DNA of 64,000 nt, from NCBI GenBank assembly GCA_020152595.1, contig JAIGNY010002249.1:935671-999670 (forward strand), written 5' to 3'. The stretch comes from Chiridota heheva (lineage: Eukaryota; Echinodermata; Holothuroidea; Apodida; Chiridotidae). The number at the start of each line of letters is the position of its first letter. Within the stretch, counting starts at the first letter, position 1. The notes under the pieces are model-generated. The model worked only from the letters and a program-made list of their open reading frames with translations, had not been told where the DNA came from and did no database searches. Shown piece by piece: positions 1 to 11,021 of the stretch. The position numbers were made by a program, and so were the translations under genes.

Positions 1-181
1 GGCTGACCACAAAGGAATCAACTAGGCAGAGGAGAACAAATTGTTATCTTTACTTGATATCTTAGCACTGTGTCTAAATTTATTTATTCGTTGCCTAAGA
101 ATCTAAAAAAATGCCAACACTTTTGGAAATGTTACTCTTGATAGACATAAAATGAAAGGAGTTCACGAAGGTAAATCTTAC

Positions 182-326
182 CTTGATTAGTTTCTTCCTG
201 AGCAAGCACAGCATTGACTGAATCGAGAGTAGTTTGTGTTGCGCACTTCATGACTCCCAAATAAGCCATCAAACGCATCTCACTGTCAAGGTTAGCATTC
301 TCAAACACCCGCAGGAGTTCATGATG
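182..326 (-). CDS. Large lipid transfer protein, exon 10 (last in window)
   Basis: Acceptor TTTTAG and donor CAAG|GTAAG, 48 codons plus one base. The translation includes SEMRLMAYLGVMKC, the family's S-E-x-R-L-x-A-(Y/F)-L-x-(V/L)-M-x-C helix near the end of the LPD_N horseshoe. Phase 1 at the donor predicts that the next exon lies to the left of the window and starts with two bases completing a codon. The remaining domains (DUF1943, DUF1081 or VWD type) would also lie there and cannot be seen. Confidence 0.9.
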
Positions 327-904
327 CTAAAAAACAAACATAGCTTCAGATTTAATTTAACACAATGTAAAAACAAATACATAAGAGCTGTGAAAAGAAT
401 TAGTGCTATTAAAAATATTAATGAGTATAGGGCTCTCCTTAACATCATGCAGTCATGATAATACTTAGGTGTAATTTACAAAAATAGAGAAAACGAGAAC
501 TTAATAATAAAATCAATAATGAAATATACACTTTTTAGTCAAGGCTGATATATACTTCTGGGTCAAATTATAATAACGCAGGTATTAACTGTACAAACGT
601 AAGATTTCAACTGACATTTTCAGATATATATAGATGTAAAAAAGACAGTATGTCATTTCGTAACCCATCTATATTCTTGGAAAATGACTCCCACCCATCA
701 GTGCACAACGTAAGTTTCTTGGCTCCTCTAAATAAGGTTTGCATTGTAATACCAGAACACCAAGGCTGCTATGGCGCAATGAACCACCTCTTAGAAGTAG
801 AGCACAATCTTATCAATTATAATGTATAATCAAGAAACTAAATATACACCTATGTAAGAGAAAGATTGAAAACTGAAAAGCACTTAAGTTTACTTGCTAT
901 CCTT
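327..904. other. Intron 9 sequence without recognised content
   Basis: This is the AT-rich proximal part of intron 9 (327-1,815). No coding similarity, RNA gene or structured repeat was recognised before the 18-bp array begins at about 905. Confidence 0.5.
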
Positions 905-1800
905 TAATACTAACTTTGATGAAAGCTTTTAACAAGATTGAAATCTTTTCACAAGATGAAACATTTAACAAGAGGAACTCTTTTATCAAGATTGAAATCT
1001 TTAACAAGATTGGAATCTTTATCGAGATTGAAATCTTTAACAAGATTGAAATCTTTAATAAGATTGAAATCTTTGACAAGTTTAAACTCTTGACAAATTT
1101 GAAACCATTGACAAATTTGAAAACTTTGACAAGATTGAAATCTTGAACAATATTGAAATCTTCCACAAGATTGAAATTTTAAGCACAATTGAAACCTTCA
1201 ACAAGACTGAAATATTCAACAATACTAAAATCTTCAACACGATTGAATCCTTTAACAAGATTAAATTAACAAGATTAAAACCTTTAGCAAGTTTAAAACC
1301 TTTGACAAGTTTGAAAAACCTTTGACAATATTAAAATCCTTAATCAGACTGAAATTTTCCACAAAATCGAAATCTGTAACTACATTGAAAGCTTCCAAAT
1401 AGAGTGAAATCTTCAACTAGATGGAAATCTTCAACTAGATTAAAACCTTTAACAAGATTCAAACCTATGACAAGATTGGAAACTTTGAAAATTTGAAACC
1501 ATTGACAAGATTGAAATGTTTAATCAAACTGAAATCTTGCACAAGATTGAAATCAACTATATTGAAATCTTCCAACTAGATTGAAATCTTCAACTAGATT
1601 GAAATCTTTAACTAGATTTAGACCTTTAAGTAGATTAAGATCTTTAACAAAATTAAAATCTTTGACAAGATTGAAATCTTTTCAAGATTGAAATTTTTGA
1701 CAAGTTTGAATCTTTGACATGATTGAAATCTTTGAAAAATATATTACTTTGATAAGATTGAAACCTTTGACAAGATCAAAATCTCTGATAAGCTTCAAAT
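905..1800. repeat. Degenerate 18-bp tandem array
   Basis: About 45 diverged copies of a unit close to AACAAGATTGAAATCTTT. The unit contains the near-palindrome GATTTC/GAAATC, so both strands read as lysine/isoleucine- or leucine-rich open frames. Those frames are not genes. The array lies inside intron 9 of the lipid transfer gene. Confidence 0.9.
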
Positions 1801-1815
1801 CTGAAAGTCACTTAC

Positions 1816-1977
1816 GTCCTGGTATTCACATGGAACAGCTGCCGCAGCCTGGAGAGCAGCAATGCGGATACCGTTGGATGCTACCCTGTTCTCATAACAT
1901 TTCCTCAGAAAGGGGTTCACAGTGGAGCTTGGGATGGCAGCATTGGCTAAAGCTCTCAATGCACTCATAATCACTTT
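1816..1977 (-). CDS. Large lipid transfer protein, exon 9
   Basis: Fifty-four codons in phase 0, with acceptor TTCACAG and donor GAC|GTAAGT. The translation carries SALRALANAAIPSS and RIAALQAAAAVPCE. These are the L(K/R)A(I/L)(G/A)NA(G/A)-x-P-x-S and R(L/I)AALQA-x-R-x-x-PC motifs typical of apolipophorins, which makes an apolipophorin-type protein somewhat more likely than a classical vitellogenin. The frame is intact, although the exon sits between two large tandem arrays. Confidence 0.92.
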
Positions 1978-2824
1978 CTGTGAATGGAGAAAATTCAGAC
2001 ATGCAATTAAGACAACAGTACATCCAGTTCCTACAAACAATTTGGAAAACGCGCCTTTATTATCATAAGGTTCCTACTTAGAATTTGCAAAACGTACCTT
2101 TAAAATAAGAATTCACAATTACAAAGATAATTGGAACGGTCAAAGTTTGTAACTTAATAAACATTACCTCAGTTAAGGAAGTTTACACCATTTACATTTT
2201 TCATCGTTACACATACAATGTGTTCTGTAGTACACCCAGTTTCTATTAACAATTTGGAAAATTAAAATTCCTGCTTATAATTTGCAAAACTTATGTTCAA
2301 AATAGTTGTTTACAATTACAAAGGTAATTGGAGCTATCTAAATTTGTAACTAAACAAAGTGACCAGAGTTGAAAGAGTTTGCACCAATAACATATTTACA
2401 TAGATCACATAAAGAAAATCCTTCAAACTCTGTGAAAAGGTGAGAACGTTTGTAAACAATTGACAACTATTTGAGGCAATTTCTTTTAATAGATGGAGAA
2501 AGTCTAGCAAAGAAGAATTTTTGCCTTTAATCTTTATTTCCATCACATGTACATAAAGATAGTTTTGATCAGTTTTTGATAGTTCTACAGTCCTTTGAAA
2601 TTTGTAAATATTCCAGTATTGCTACTAATACATTTCTGTCACAATTTTCTTCTTGTTCTGTATGTCAAACATTTGTCATGTGATCAAGTCATATTTTAAA
2701 CCAATGCAGAAGATTTACATCACTATTGATCAAAAAAGTATTCAATCACAACTTAGAAAAGAGAATACACACCTCCTTTGAACTCTCAAGAGTTGTAGTA
2801 TGAAAGTCAATTAAATTGTCTGTA
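1978..2824. other. Intron 8 left part, no recognised feature
   Basis: AT-rich intronic sequence between exon 9 and the 17-bp tandem array. Two stretches resemble each other: the region around 2,030-2,160 and the region around 2,220-2,350 share 'TTGCAAAAC', 'AATTGGA(A/G)C' and similar blocks. This suggests an old local duplication of about 190 bp. No gene is supported. Confidence 0.4.
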
Positions 2825-3257
2825 CTTTAACAAGATAAAATCTTTAACAAGATGAAATCTTTAGCAAGATGAAATGGGTAACAAGACAAAACTTTAACAG
2901 GATTAAACCATTAACAAGATGAAACTCTGAACAAAATGAAACCATTAACAAGATAAAAACTTTAGCAAGATGAAACCTTTAACAAGATGAAGAAACCATT
3001 AACAAGATGAAACCTTTAACAAGATCAGGAAACCATCAACAAGATGAATCCTTAACAAGATGAAACATTTTACAAGACGAAACCTTTAACAAGATACAAA
3101 CTTTAGCAAGATGAAACCTTTAACAAGATGAAACCTTTAACAAGATCAAGAAACCATTAACAAGATGAAACCTTTAACAAGATCAGGAAACCATCAACAA
3201 GATGAAACTTTTAAGAAGATGAAACCTTTAACAAGATGAAACCTTAACAAGATGAAA

Positions 3258-3667
3258 CCTTTATTATTATCATTATTATTATGTATTTCAGTACAAATTT
3301 AAAACATTTGTAAAAAGAAAAAGTACATGCATATCCATATCAAAACACATAGCAGAAAATAAAAGAATATGAATGAATAAATAGGGAGAAAAATTAAATG
3401 TAAAAGGCTTAAAACAGTAATTCCGACTCTCCTGTCTGTAAGGAAATTGCCGCACGGTAAATTAATTAAAAAAAAATAGATGTTTATTCTGTATTTTGGC
3501 AATATGTTAGGGTTTCAAAGGTTTCTCTTTGAACTAGATGACTTTGATGACTGATTTTTGTTGCCATTGCAATAAATTATTTGCCCTGAGCAGGATAATG
3601 GAATTTTGTATACTTTTAAAATTTCTAATTTGTCTTTGTTTTTTTAAAATTAAATGATACCAAACGG
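3258..3667. other. 410-bp insertion within the tandem array
   Basis: This non-repeat block begins with a short ATT microsatellite (TTATTATTATCATTATTATT) followed by AT-rich sequence. It has no convincing inverted repeats or coding similarity. It may be the 3' end of a retrotransposon with a microsatellite tail, read on the minus strand, but nothing proves this. Confidence 0.35.
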
Positions 3668-4927
3668 GTTGAACCTTAACAAAATGAAACCTTTAACAAG
3701 ATGAACACTTTAGCAAGATGAAGCCTTTAACAAGATTTAACAAGATGAAACCATTAACAAAATGAAACCTTTAACAAGATGAAAACTTTAGCAAGATGAA
3801 ACCATTAACAAGATGAAATCTTTAACAAGACGAAACCTTTAACAAGATACAAACTTTAGCAAGATGAAAGCTTTAACAAGATGAAGAAACCAGTAACAAG
3901 ATGAAACCTCTAACAAGATGAAGAAACCATTAACAAGATGAAACCTTTAACAAAATGAAACCTTTAGCAAGATGAACCTTAACAAGATGAAACCTTTAAC
4001 AAGGTGAAACTTTTAAAAAGATGAAACCTTTAGCAAGATGAAAACATTAACAAGATGAAGGAACCATTAACAAGATGAAACCATTAACAAGATGAAACCA
4101 TTAACAAGATGAAACCTTTAACAAGATGAAACTTTTAACAAGTTGAAACCTTTAACAAGATGAAACTTTTAACAAGATGAAACCTTAACAAGATGAAACC
4201 TTTAACAAGATGAAACCTTTAACAAGATAAAAACTTTAGCAAGATGAAACCTTTAACAAAATGAAGAAACCATTAACAAGATCAAACCTTTAACAAGATG
4301 AAACCATTAACAAGATGAAATATGAACAGGATGAAACCATTAACAAGTAGAATTCTTTAACAAGATGAAACCTTCAACAAGATAAAACCTTTAACAAGAT
4401 GAAAACTTTAGCAAGATGAAACCTTTAACAAGATGAGGAAACCATTAACAAGATGAAACCTTTAACAAGGTGAAACCTTTAACAAGTAGAATTCTTTAAT
4501 AAGATGAAAACTTTAACGAGATGAAACCTTTAACAAGTAGAATTCTTTATCAAGATGAAACCATTAACATGATGAAACCTTTAACAAGATGAAGGAACCA
4601 TTAACAAGATGAAACTTTTAACAAGATGAAATCATTAACAAGATGAAATCTTTAGCAAGATGAAACCTTTGACAAGATGAAAATTTTAGCAAGATGAAAT
4701 CTTAACAAGATGAAAACTTTTACAAGATGAAAACTTTAACAAGATGAAATCTTTAACAAGATGAAAACATTTGCGAGATACAAACTTTAACAAGATAAGT
4801 ATCTTTAGCAAGATGAAAGCTTTAACAAGATGAAAACTTTAACAAGATGAAACCTTTAACAAGATGAAAACATTAGCAAGATGAAAACTTTAACAAGATG
4901 AAAATTTTAACAAGATGAAATCTTTAA

Positions 4928-5413
4928 CAGTCTGACAGCATGCCTATTAATAGGAACCTAAATGTTCCTAAAAGTGGGAACATTTTACCACATGGAAGCC
5001 GCCATTCTGTGATATTTCCCATGATCCTTTGCTATACTAACGCTATAGCCTTATGCAATGTTACATATTTCAAATTTGAAACACCTCTGGGAAAAATATC
5101 TTTGCTAGGGAAAACTTAAAACACATGAAAGTGCCTTCATTTCTGTCATGATTAAAACTTTTCCATTCCCATTTTATATGTTCACCAAACCATTTTTGAA
5201 ATATTAGAAATAATAGACAATAGAGCTCGGCTTTTAGTCGGAAAACGGCCATTTTGAAATTCAAATATTTTTCAACACTTTGATTTTTGGTATTTCAAGT
5301 ACATAAATTAGAAACTATGACATTCTATTGCAAGATCTGAATAATATGGCTGCATGACTTTAATATTTTCGTGTGTTATGAATGTTCCAATTAATAGGCA
5401 TGCTTCCGGACTG
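4928..5413. mobile_element. 486-bp TIR element inserted in the tandem array, TTTAA target duplication
   Basis: The left end reads CAGTCTGACAGCATGCC. The right end, reverse-complemented, reads CAGTCCGGAAGCATGCC, and the match continues through TATTAAT. The element is flanked on both sides by TTTAA (4,923-4,927 and 5,414-5,418), consistent with a 5-bp target duplication or a TTAA-type one. It interrupts the 17-bp satellite cleanly. There is no transposase inside, so it is a non-autonomous (MITE-like) element. Confidence 0.8.
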
Positions 5414-5601
5414 TTTAACAAGATGAAACCTTTAATAAGATGAAACCTTTAACAAGATGAAACCTTTAACAAGATGAAACCAATAACAAGGTTAAACCTT
5501 TAACAAGATGAAAACTTCAATAAGAAGAGACATTTAACTTTTTTCACCATCCTGCCAATGTTTCACATAACATAAAATCATAAAAGTATCATCAATGTCA
5601 C

Positions 5602-5781
5602 CTTCTCTTCATCATCCCTGTATCTGCAATTGGCTCTCAAATTGTTTTTGAAGAAAGCTATAACATTTGTCACTTCAGAGACAGCAGTGCAATCAGTATT
5701 GACAGCCGTGCAGTAGCGGTTCACCATCGAGGAGAGTGCCACAAATGCCAGCTTGTTCGTCTTGTCATTAGATGTAAAATG
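5602..5781 (-). CDS. Large lipid transfer protein, exon 8
   Basis: Sixty codons in phase 0. The acceptor is TTAAAG|CAT and the donor GAG AAG|GTGACA, a weaker donor than its neighbours. It encodes helices of the LPD_N horseshoe: KLAFVALSSMVNRYC followed by a cysteine-bearing loop (NTDCTAVS) and FFKNNLRANC. The family has a 'L-x-L-S-x-L-V-x-x-Y-C' helix at this position. It lies between exon 7 and the long 17-bp tandem array filling the next intron. Confidence 0.85.
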
Positions 5782-6897
5782 CTTTAAAAAATATCAAACT
5801 TGTTAACAGTATATGGAGATAATAGATTACTTCGATGCTCACTGATTTGTATCTTACATGGTTCGGGATGACTAGCAAATAATTCAATCAAATCAAATAT
5901 GATCTTTATTTTAACCAAAAGAGCATAAATACAAGTTAAAGGTGGTCTAGACCCATTTGTAAATATTTCAAATATTCATTGACCTGTTTTGCTTGCAATG
6001 AATCTCAGATAAGGCCTAAAAAACAGTTGTTTGATTGCATTCCTCCGCCGCCCCTAACTCGCTGAAAAATAGAGGTAGCATTTTTTTTTTCTCTCAAAAA
6101 TCCCTTCCCTTCATAAAACAATCCCCACAAAATGGTGTGGCAACCACTTTTGCATGTTGAATGTTGCTGTTACAGCAGAGAAAATGAAGCCCATCGCCCA
6201 CAAGAGCTTGAGAATGCAAAGTTCACCTGCCTGTTTGTAACGAGTGTGTCAGAATGTCAGGCAAGGGAGACAAAAAAATCCCAAATCACACCAAACAAAT
6301 GAGTGAGATCAAAACTGAGCGAAACAAAAGGAAACAACGATCTCAAAATAAAGTAAAGTGTTGTAATTCTGTTTTATCAATTTTCTTGATATTTATTCCT
6401 GAGGGGCCTAATTTGTATTATATATTTTTTTATTCCACCGCCCCTCCCTTACAATTTTCCACAATAAAGGGCAAAAAAACAACGTTGTTTAAGGCTTTAC
6501 TACGTAGTATAAATATTGGTGTTAGAGAAGTTTTGAAGCTCACCAGGAGTGTCAAAAAACTATGATGAATATTGTAATATCTGGTCGATTGATTGAATAG
6601 ATGAAAGGAGATAGCTAACCCATCAGAACACATGCTATGTAGCTGCTGTAATTCCTATCTAGAAAAACTGGCAACTATTTAATTTTATTATTCAAAAAGA
6701 ATTATTCAAAATGATTTTGACGGAATAAATATTTAAACCGTAAATGAGGTGGTGATGTCATATTCTACGAAAAAGAGAGTAATTAGTAATCTTTAATACA
6801 ATATATTATATTTGTGTCATGGTTGTCTGTTATAAATAATACAAATGGGCTGATAAACAAGTTCCATTAAAGAAGTAGAAAAAAAAAGAGCCTTTTC
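5782..6897. other. Intron 7, no recognised gene
   Basis: This is the right part of intron 7 between exon 8 and the tandem duplication at 6,898. Several short open frames occur (for example 6,254-6,565 plus) with no family resemblance. The frame at 6,254 starts with a lysine-rich stretch but is low in complexity and has no homologous motif. Confidence 0.4.
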
Positions 6898-7279
6898 ACT
6901 TGTAAGACACTTGTAAGAGACTTGAGCAAAATTCTTCACCAGTACCAGGATGTCTCCCAACCAGTCAGTTTGATCTCTTAATCTATCTTTTATACGAACT
7001 AATTGCTCGCTCATTTATAGCATATCTTCACCCGAGTTTAACTTCTAGCAATAAAATAAAGTTATTTCTGACTTTTTAGTTCTTATATCCACTTGTAAGA
7101 CACTTGTAAAGAGACTTGAGCAAAATTCTTTACCAGTACCAGGATGTCTTCCAACCAGTCAGTCTGATCTTTAAATTCATATTTTATATGAACTAATTGC
7201 TCGCTCATTTATAACATATCTAAACCGAGTTTAACTTCTAGCAATAAAAAAAAGTTATTTCTGACTCTCTAGTTCTTAT
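6898..7279. repeat. Two-copy tandem duplication, period about 191 bp
   Basis: Copy 1 (about 6,898-7,088) and copy 2 (about 7,090-7,279) are roughly 90 percent identical by eye and lie head to tail in intron 7. On the minus strand each begins a short frame starting MSEQLV and sharing QTDWL then DILVLVKNFAQVS. The two copies differ by substitutions and small indels. No known family was recognised. Confidence 0.85.
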
Positions 7280-7680
7280 TGTCAGGTATGTGAGTAAGGT
7301 GTAAGTAAAATAGCTAAAGTATATTCGATGCGCTTGAGGTTTTGCCCGAATCTAAACGGCATGGAATCCACAGACCCGCTAAAAGGCACCTGGTGGGGAT
7401 ACAGCGGGGGTATGCTTTTCCATAGGAAAATTGACAAATTTGTGATTTTGGGGGAAAGAAACAGACCTAATAGTGCTAATACAATTAGGTACTATGGTAT
7501 ATAGTAAGTATATAGTGGTATAAAGATTGTCAGAGCAAAATAATCCGGAAAACTTAATGACCAGTGGAATCGTTCTGATTGGAATAGTGGTAATCCGCAA
7601 AATAATGGAGGTCTCACATGCCTGTTTTATGATCATCTTTTGTCCGTAATGCGTTATTCAATTAAAGAGTAAAATCTTAC
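7280..7680. other. Intron 7 right end, no recognised feature
   Basis: Unannotated sequence between the tandem duplication and exon 7. A minus-strand open frame (7,379-7,636) has no recognisable motif and is regarded as chance. Confidence 0.4.
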
Positions 7681-7846
7681 AAACATGGCTTGGATCATCT
7701 CCTTGGTTGGGGATGGAATGAGGGCAGCTGAGGCCAGCCAATTGGTCTTTGTCTCATTGTCGGTCACATGTTGAGTCATAAGGTCCAGCATCACCTGGAC
7801 GCATCCAGTGTCTCCGCAACTGTACAGGGCATCCATCACCACTTTC
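7681..7846 (-). CDS. Large lipid transfer protein, exon 7
   Basis: Acceptor CTGATAG, donor TTT|GTAAG. One carried base and then 55 codons. The translation opens KVVMDALYSCGDTGCVQVM, the near-invariant (F/V)-x-D-A-L-x-(S/A)-C-G-T/D-x-x-C helix pair of LPD_N with its disulfide-forming cysteines. It continues with NWLASAALIPSPTKEMI, the equivalent of the family's L-x-x-L-A-x-x-P-x-P-T motif. The frame is intact. This exon and exon 3 are the strongest single pieces of evidence for the family. Confidence 0.93.
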
Positions 7847-8069
7847 CTATCAGAGACACGGAAACAATGAAAATTCAGTAATGAATCTTTCCAATCAAAA
7901 TAGAAAATAAACTAATTAGGGAGAGCTACATTTAGGCTGGATTTTTTTTACCAATAAATGCTTCCAGCATCTTTGCAAACAAGGAATATTATTTGATCGT
8001 TTATAACTCAGATATTTGATTTTTTGATGACTTTTTGTTTAAAAACATTGATTCAGGCTAACTGAGGGT

Positions 8070-8520
8070 GACGAAGCACTGCTGATGATGCACTACTGAT
8101 GATGCACTGCTGATGATGCACTGCTGATGATGTATTGCTGACAATGCACTGCTGACAATTCCCTGTTGACAATGCACTGTTGACAGTGCCCTGCTGATGA
8201 TGCAATGCTGACAATGCCCTGCTGCTGATGCACTGCTGACAATACCCTGTTGATAATGTACTGTTGACAATGCCCTGCTGACAATTCCCTACTGATGATG
8301 CACTGCTGACAATGCCCTACTAATGATGCACTGCTTACAATGCCCTGCTGATAATGCACTGCTGGCAATGCCCTGCTGATGATGCACTGCTGACAATACC
8401 CTACTGATGATGCACTGCTGACAATGCCTGCTGATAATGCACTGTTGACAATGCCCTGCTGATGATGCACTGCTGACAATGCCCTGCTGATGATGCACTG
8501 CTGATGATGCCCTTCTGATA
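8070..8520. repeat. About 28-bp minisatellite (CTGATGATGCACTGCTGACAATGCCC type)
   Basis: Roughly 16 copies of a unit combining TGATGATGCACTGC and TGACAATGCCCTGC half-units in variable order. It lies in intron 6. The Gln/His/Cys-rich open frames on the minus strand (up to 161 codons) are by-products of the repeat. Confidence 0.9.
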
Positions 8521-8582
8521 ATGGTGCTAATTCTGCTATCCGCATAGGGATTCCCAAATTCTTTAATTCATGACACACTTAC

Positions 8583-8841
8583 TGTACAGCTTCCTTGTAT
8601 CCCTCGCATTCTAGATTGTTATTGATTTCACCCAGTAGCGATGTGATGAGTTCAGAGTTCATCTTCCTCATTTCATGGACGAGGACGGTAAACAGGTGTG
8701 CTGTTTCTGCATCAACCCCACGAGTAAAGGAAGAACAGATGTCTTGGACGATTGCGATTCCATTTGCAAAATCTTCCCTCTCATGCATCATGTGACTATC
8801 GTGCTCAAAAAGAAGGTCCGATACTATGTCAAAAGCATCAT
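8583..8841 (-). CDS. Large lipid transfer protein, exon 6
   Basis: Acceptor GTTTACAG, donor GTACA|GTAAG, 259 bases with no stop. It encodes the transition from the beta-barrel to the alpha-helical horseshoe of LPD_N. Visible segments are ETAHLFTVLVHEMRKMN and ELITSLLGEINNN, amphipathic helices like the F-x-x-L-V-x-x-(L/M)-R region of the family. The last two bases CA combine with the first G of exon 7 to encode Gln. Confidence 0.88.
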
Positions 8842-9239
8842 CTGTAAACCAGGAGTAATTTTTTTAAATACTTTTAAAAGTACTACCAACTTTGTGAAAT
8901 CCTACAAAACATATTTCCAACTTTTTATTTTGTTCAAACGTCAAATGTTTTTGCACTCAATGACAATTTGGCAAGAGTTGACATCCACAGACTCTTTGAC
9001 AAGAACTCAGAACCAGCTAAATGATATGGTATTTCAGCAATAGTTTATTGTCCTGTCTTAAAGATGTATTAACAGGGAGCGGCAACATTAACTAAATTGC
9101 TTGAAATTCCAGAACCACAGCGAAAACAAATTACAACTTTTTTTTTTGGGTGTAAATATGACAAATTTGTGATGTATAAAAAAGAAAAGGGCATACCTGT
9201 TTATGTTCCTGATGTTTTTTTTTTAATTATATACCACAA
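8842..9239. other. Intron 5, no recognised feature
   Basis: Sequence between exon 6 and a dispersed repeat. Poly-T runs at about 9,138 and 9,217 are the only notable structure. Confidence 0.4.
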
Positions 9240-9420
9240 AAGCTAAATCCATTCAAACCATTAGCCTCATGGGGCTGGTGCTTATTTCCGGTTTCCATGG
9301 CGCATAAAGGGGATAAGAGTACATTACTTCCTAGACGGGATGCCAGTCCAATGCAGATTAACCACCCAGCAGTGCTGGTACTCATTTTACAGCTGAATGA
9401 ATTGAAGCAAGTAAAGTGCC
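9240..9420 (+). repeat. Dispersed repeat abutting the 20-bp minisatellite (copy 1)
   Basis: About 180 bp that recurs at about 19,955-20,135. Shared blocks include GGTTTCCATGGCGCA, the TACTCATTTTACAGCTGA block and GAAGCAAGTA followed by TTGC(T/G)CAGGGACAC. In both places the 20-bp array begins directly at the GGACAC sequence of this repeat. It is probably the conserved end of a non-autonomous mobile element. The family could not be named. Confidence 0.75.
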
Positions 9421-10390
9421 TTGCTCAGGGACACTATGAAGCAATCAAGGACACTATGTAGCAATCAAGGACACGATGCAGCGATCAAGGACACGATGCA
9501 GCAGTCAAGGACACCATGCAGCGATCAACGACACAATGCAGCAATCGAGGACACGATGCAGCGATTGAGGACACGATGCAGCGATCGAGGACACGATGCA
9601 GCGATTGAGGACACGATGCCGCGATCGAGGACACAATGCAGCAATCGAGGACACGATGCAGCGATCGAGGACACGATGCAGCGATTGAGGACACGATGCA
9701 GCGATCGAGGACACGATGCAGCGATCGAGGACACAATGCAGCGATCGAGGACACGATGCAGCGATCGAGGACACGATGCAGCGATCGAAAACACGATACA
9801 GCGATCGAGGACACGATGCAGCGATCGAGGACACGATGCAGCGATCGAGGACACGATGCCGCGATCGAGGACACAATGCAGCAATCGAGGACACGATGCA
9901 GCGATCGAGGACACGATGCAGCGATCGAGGACACGATGCAGCGATCGAGGACACGATGCAGCGATCGAGGACACGATGCAACGATCGAGGACACAATGCA
10001 GCGATCGAGGACACGATGCAGCGATCGAGGACACGATGCAGCGATCGAGGACACAATGCAGCAATCGAGGACACGATGCAGCGATCGAGGACACGATGCA
10101 GCGATCGAGGACACGATGCAGCGATCGAGGACACGATGCAGCGATCGAGGACACAATGCAGCGATCGAGGACACGATGCAGCGATCGAGGACACGATGCA
10201 GCGATCGAGGACACGATACAGCGATCGAGGATACGATGCAGCGATCGAGGACACGATGCAGCGATCGAGGACACGATGCAGCGATCAAAGACACAATGCA
10301 GCGATCGAGGACACAATGCAGCGATAGAGGACACAATGCAGCGATCGAGGATACGATGCAGCGATCGAGGACACGATGCAGAGATCGAGG
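9421..10390. repeat. 20-bp minisatellite, about 48 units (GCGATCGAGGACACGATGCA)
   Basis: A very homogeneous head-to-tail array in intron 5. A variant pair (GATGCC followed by ACAATGCAGCAATC) recurs 240 bp apart (about 9,616 and 9,856), indicating a 12-unit higher-order repeat. Since 20 is not a multiple of three, each strand reads open in several frames (up to 349 codons). These frames are not genes. Confidence 0.97.
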
Positions 10391-10831
10391 ACTTCTGTTA
10401 TTATATTTCATGTATCGATTGTTTTATATTATATTTTCTCTGTGAAAGCTTGAAAGATTTTGAAATATGACTGAAAGGAGAAAACAAAAGAATCAAGATT
10501 TACTGCAAATATTTTGTTAAAATCTCATTTATTTGAAATGTTGCTGAAATTTTGTTTCACAAATTTTGCTATAATATGCAATATTTATGTGAAAATGACG
10601 TATTGGAGTATTTTTGATACCATGGAGAAAGTAACATCATAATATTGCGATATTTGACAGCACCAAATCTTGACAGCACTAAATCTGTTCCTCCAATATT
10701 ATCCTCTTAATAATCATAAAACAATATATTATTTATATGATGGGCACGCTTGACCACTGAAATAATCCTATATAAATGGCCGACCAAGAGAAAAATCATA
10801 AACAACGCAGATCCAAAGGAGAGGTACATAC
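10391..10831. other. Intron 5 right part, no recognised feature
   Basis: AT-rich intronic sequence between the minisatellite and exon 5 with no gene or structured repeat recognised. Confidence 0.4.
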
Positions 10832-11021
10832 CTAAGCTGGAAGACACTGAATCCTTCCTCTGTTGGAATTGAAGCGTCTGGGTGACGATTGCAGTTGGTC
10901 CTAGCTGGTGGGACGAATATGGCTTCAGTCTGTGAACTTCTTCACATTGTGATGTTTGAAGAGTTGATCCGTCCATGGTGTGGCTGCAAAATTGGCGACT
11001 TGCAAGCATTGTGGTTGTGGG
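10832..11021 (-). CDS. Large lipid transfer protein, exon 5
   Basis: Acceptor CATGACAG, 63 codons plus one base, donor TTAG|GTATGT. The acceptor at 11,022-11,023 was chosen over the internal AG at 10,984-10,985 because only the upstream one keeps the frame of exon 4 open. The translation includes SQCEEVHRLKPYSSHQ and PTAIVTQTL, matching the conserved C-x-E-x-H-x-x-(R/K)P strand and the T-x-x-x-x-T-L strand of the LPD_N barrel. The final G pairs with the first two bases of exon 6 to make an Asp codon. Confidence 0.85.

Larger units (their letters stand above)
2825..5530. repeat. 17-bp tandem array (AACAAGATGAAACCTTT), interrupted twice
   Basis: The unit is about 17 bases, AACAAGATGAAACCTTT, with variants such as TTAGCAAGATG and AAGAAACCATT. 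It fills 2,825-3,257, 3,668-4,927 and 5,414-5,530. It is interrupted by an unrelated 410-bp block (3,258-3,667) and by a terminal-inverted-repeat element (4,928-5,413). The unit resembles the 18-bp unit of the array at 905-1,800 (AACAAGAT common core), so the two arrays are probably related. It lies in intron 8 of the host gene. Confidence 0.9.

Noticed and set aside
6254-6565. Frame beginning MSGKGDKKIPNHTKQM, superficially histone H4-like at its first residues
   Set aside because: Only the first four residues recall histone H4. The rest does not, and it lies in an intron.
8093-8578. His/Cys/Gln-rich frames suggesting a metal-binding protein
   Set aside because: Produced by the 28-bp minisatellite in intron 6.
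9421-10390. CRISPR-like array of regularly spaced repeats
   Set aside because: Units are contiguous without unique spacers, and the sequence is eukaryotic.
9421-10470. Open frames of up to 349 codons on both strands with a repeating RSRTRCSDRGHDAAIEDTMQ-like text
   Set aside because: The frames exist because a 20-bp repeat without stop codons reads open in several frames. They begin and end with the array, and the same text appears in the second array at 20.1 kb.
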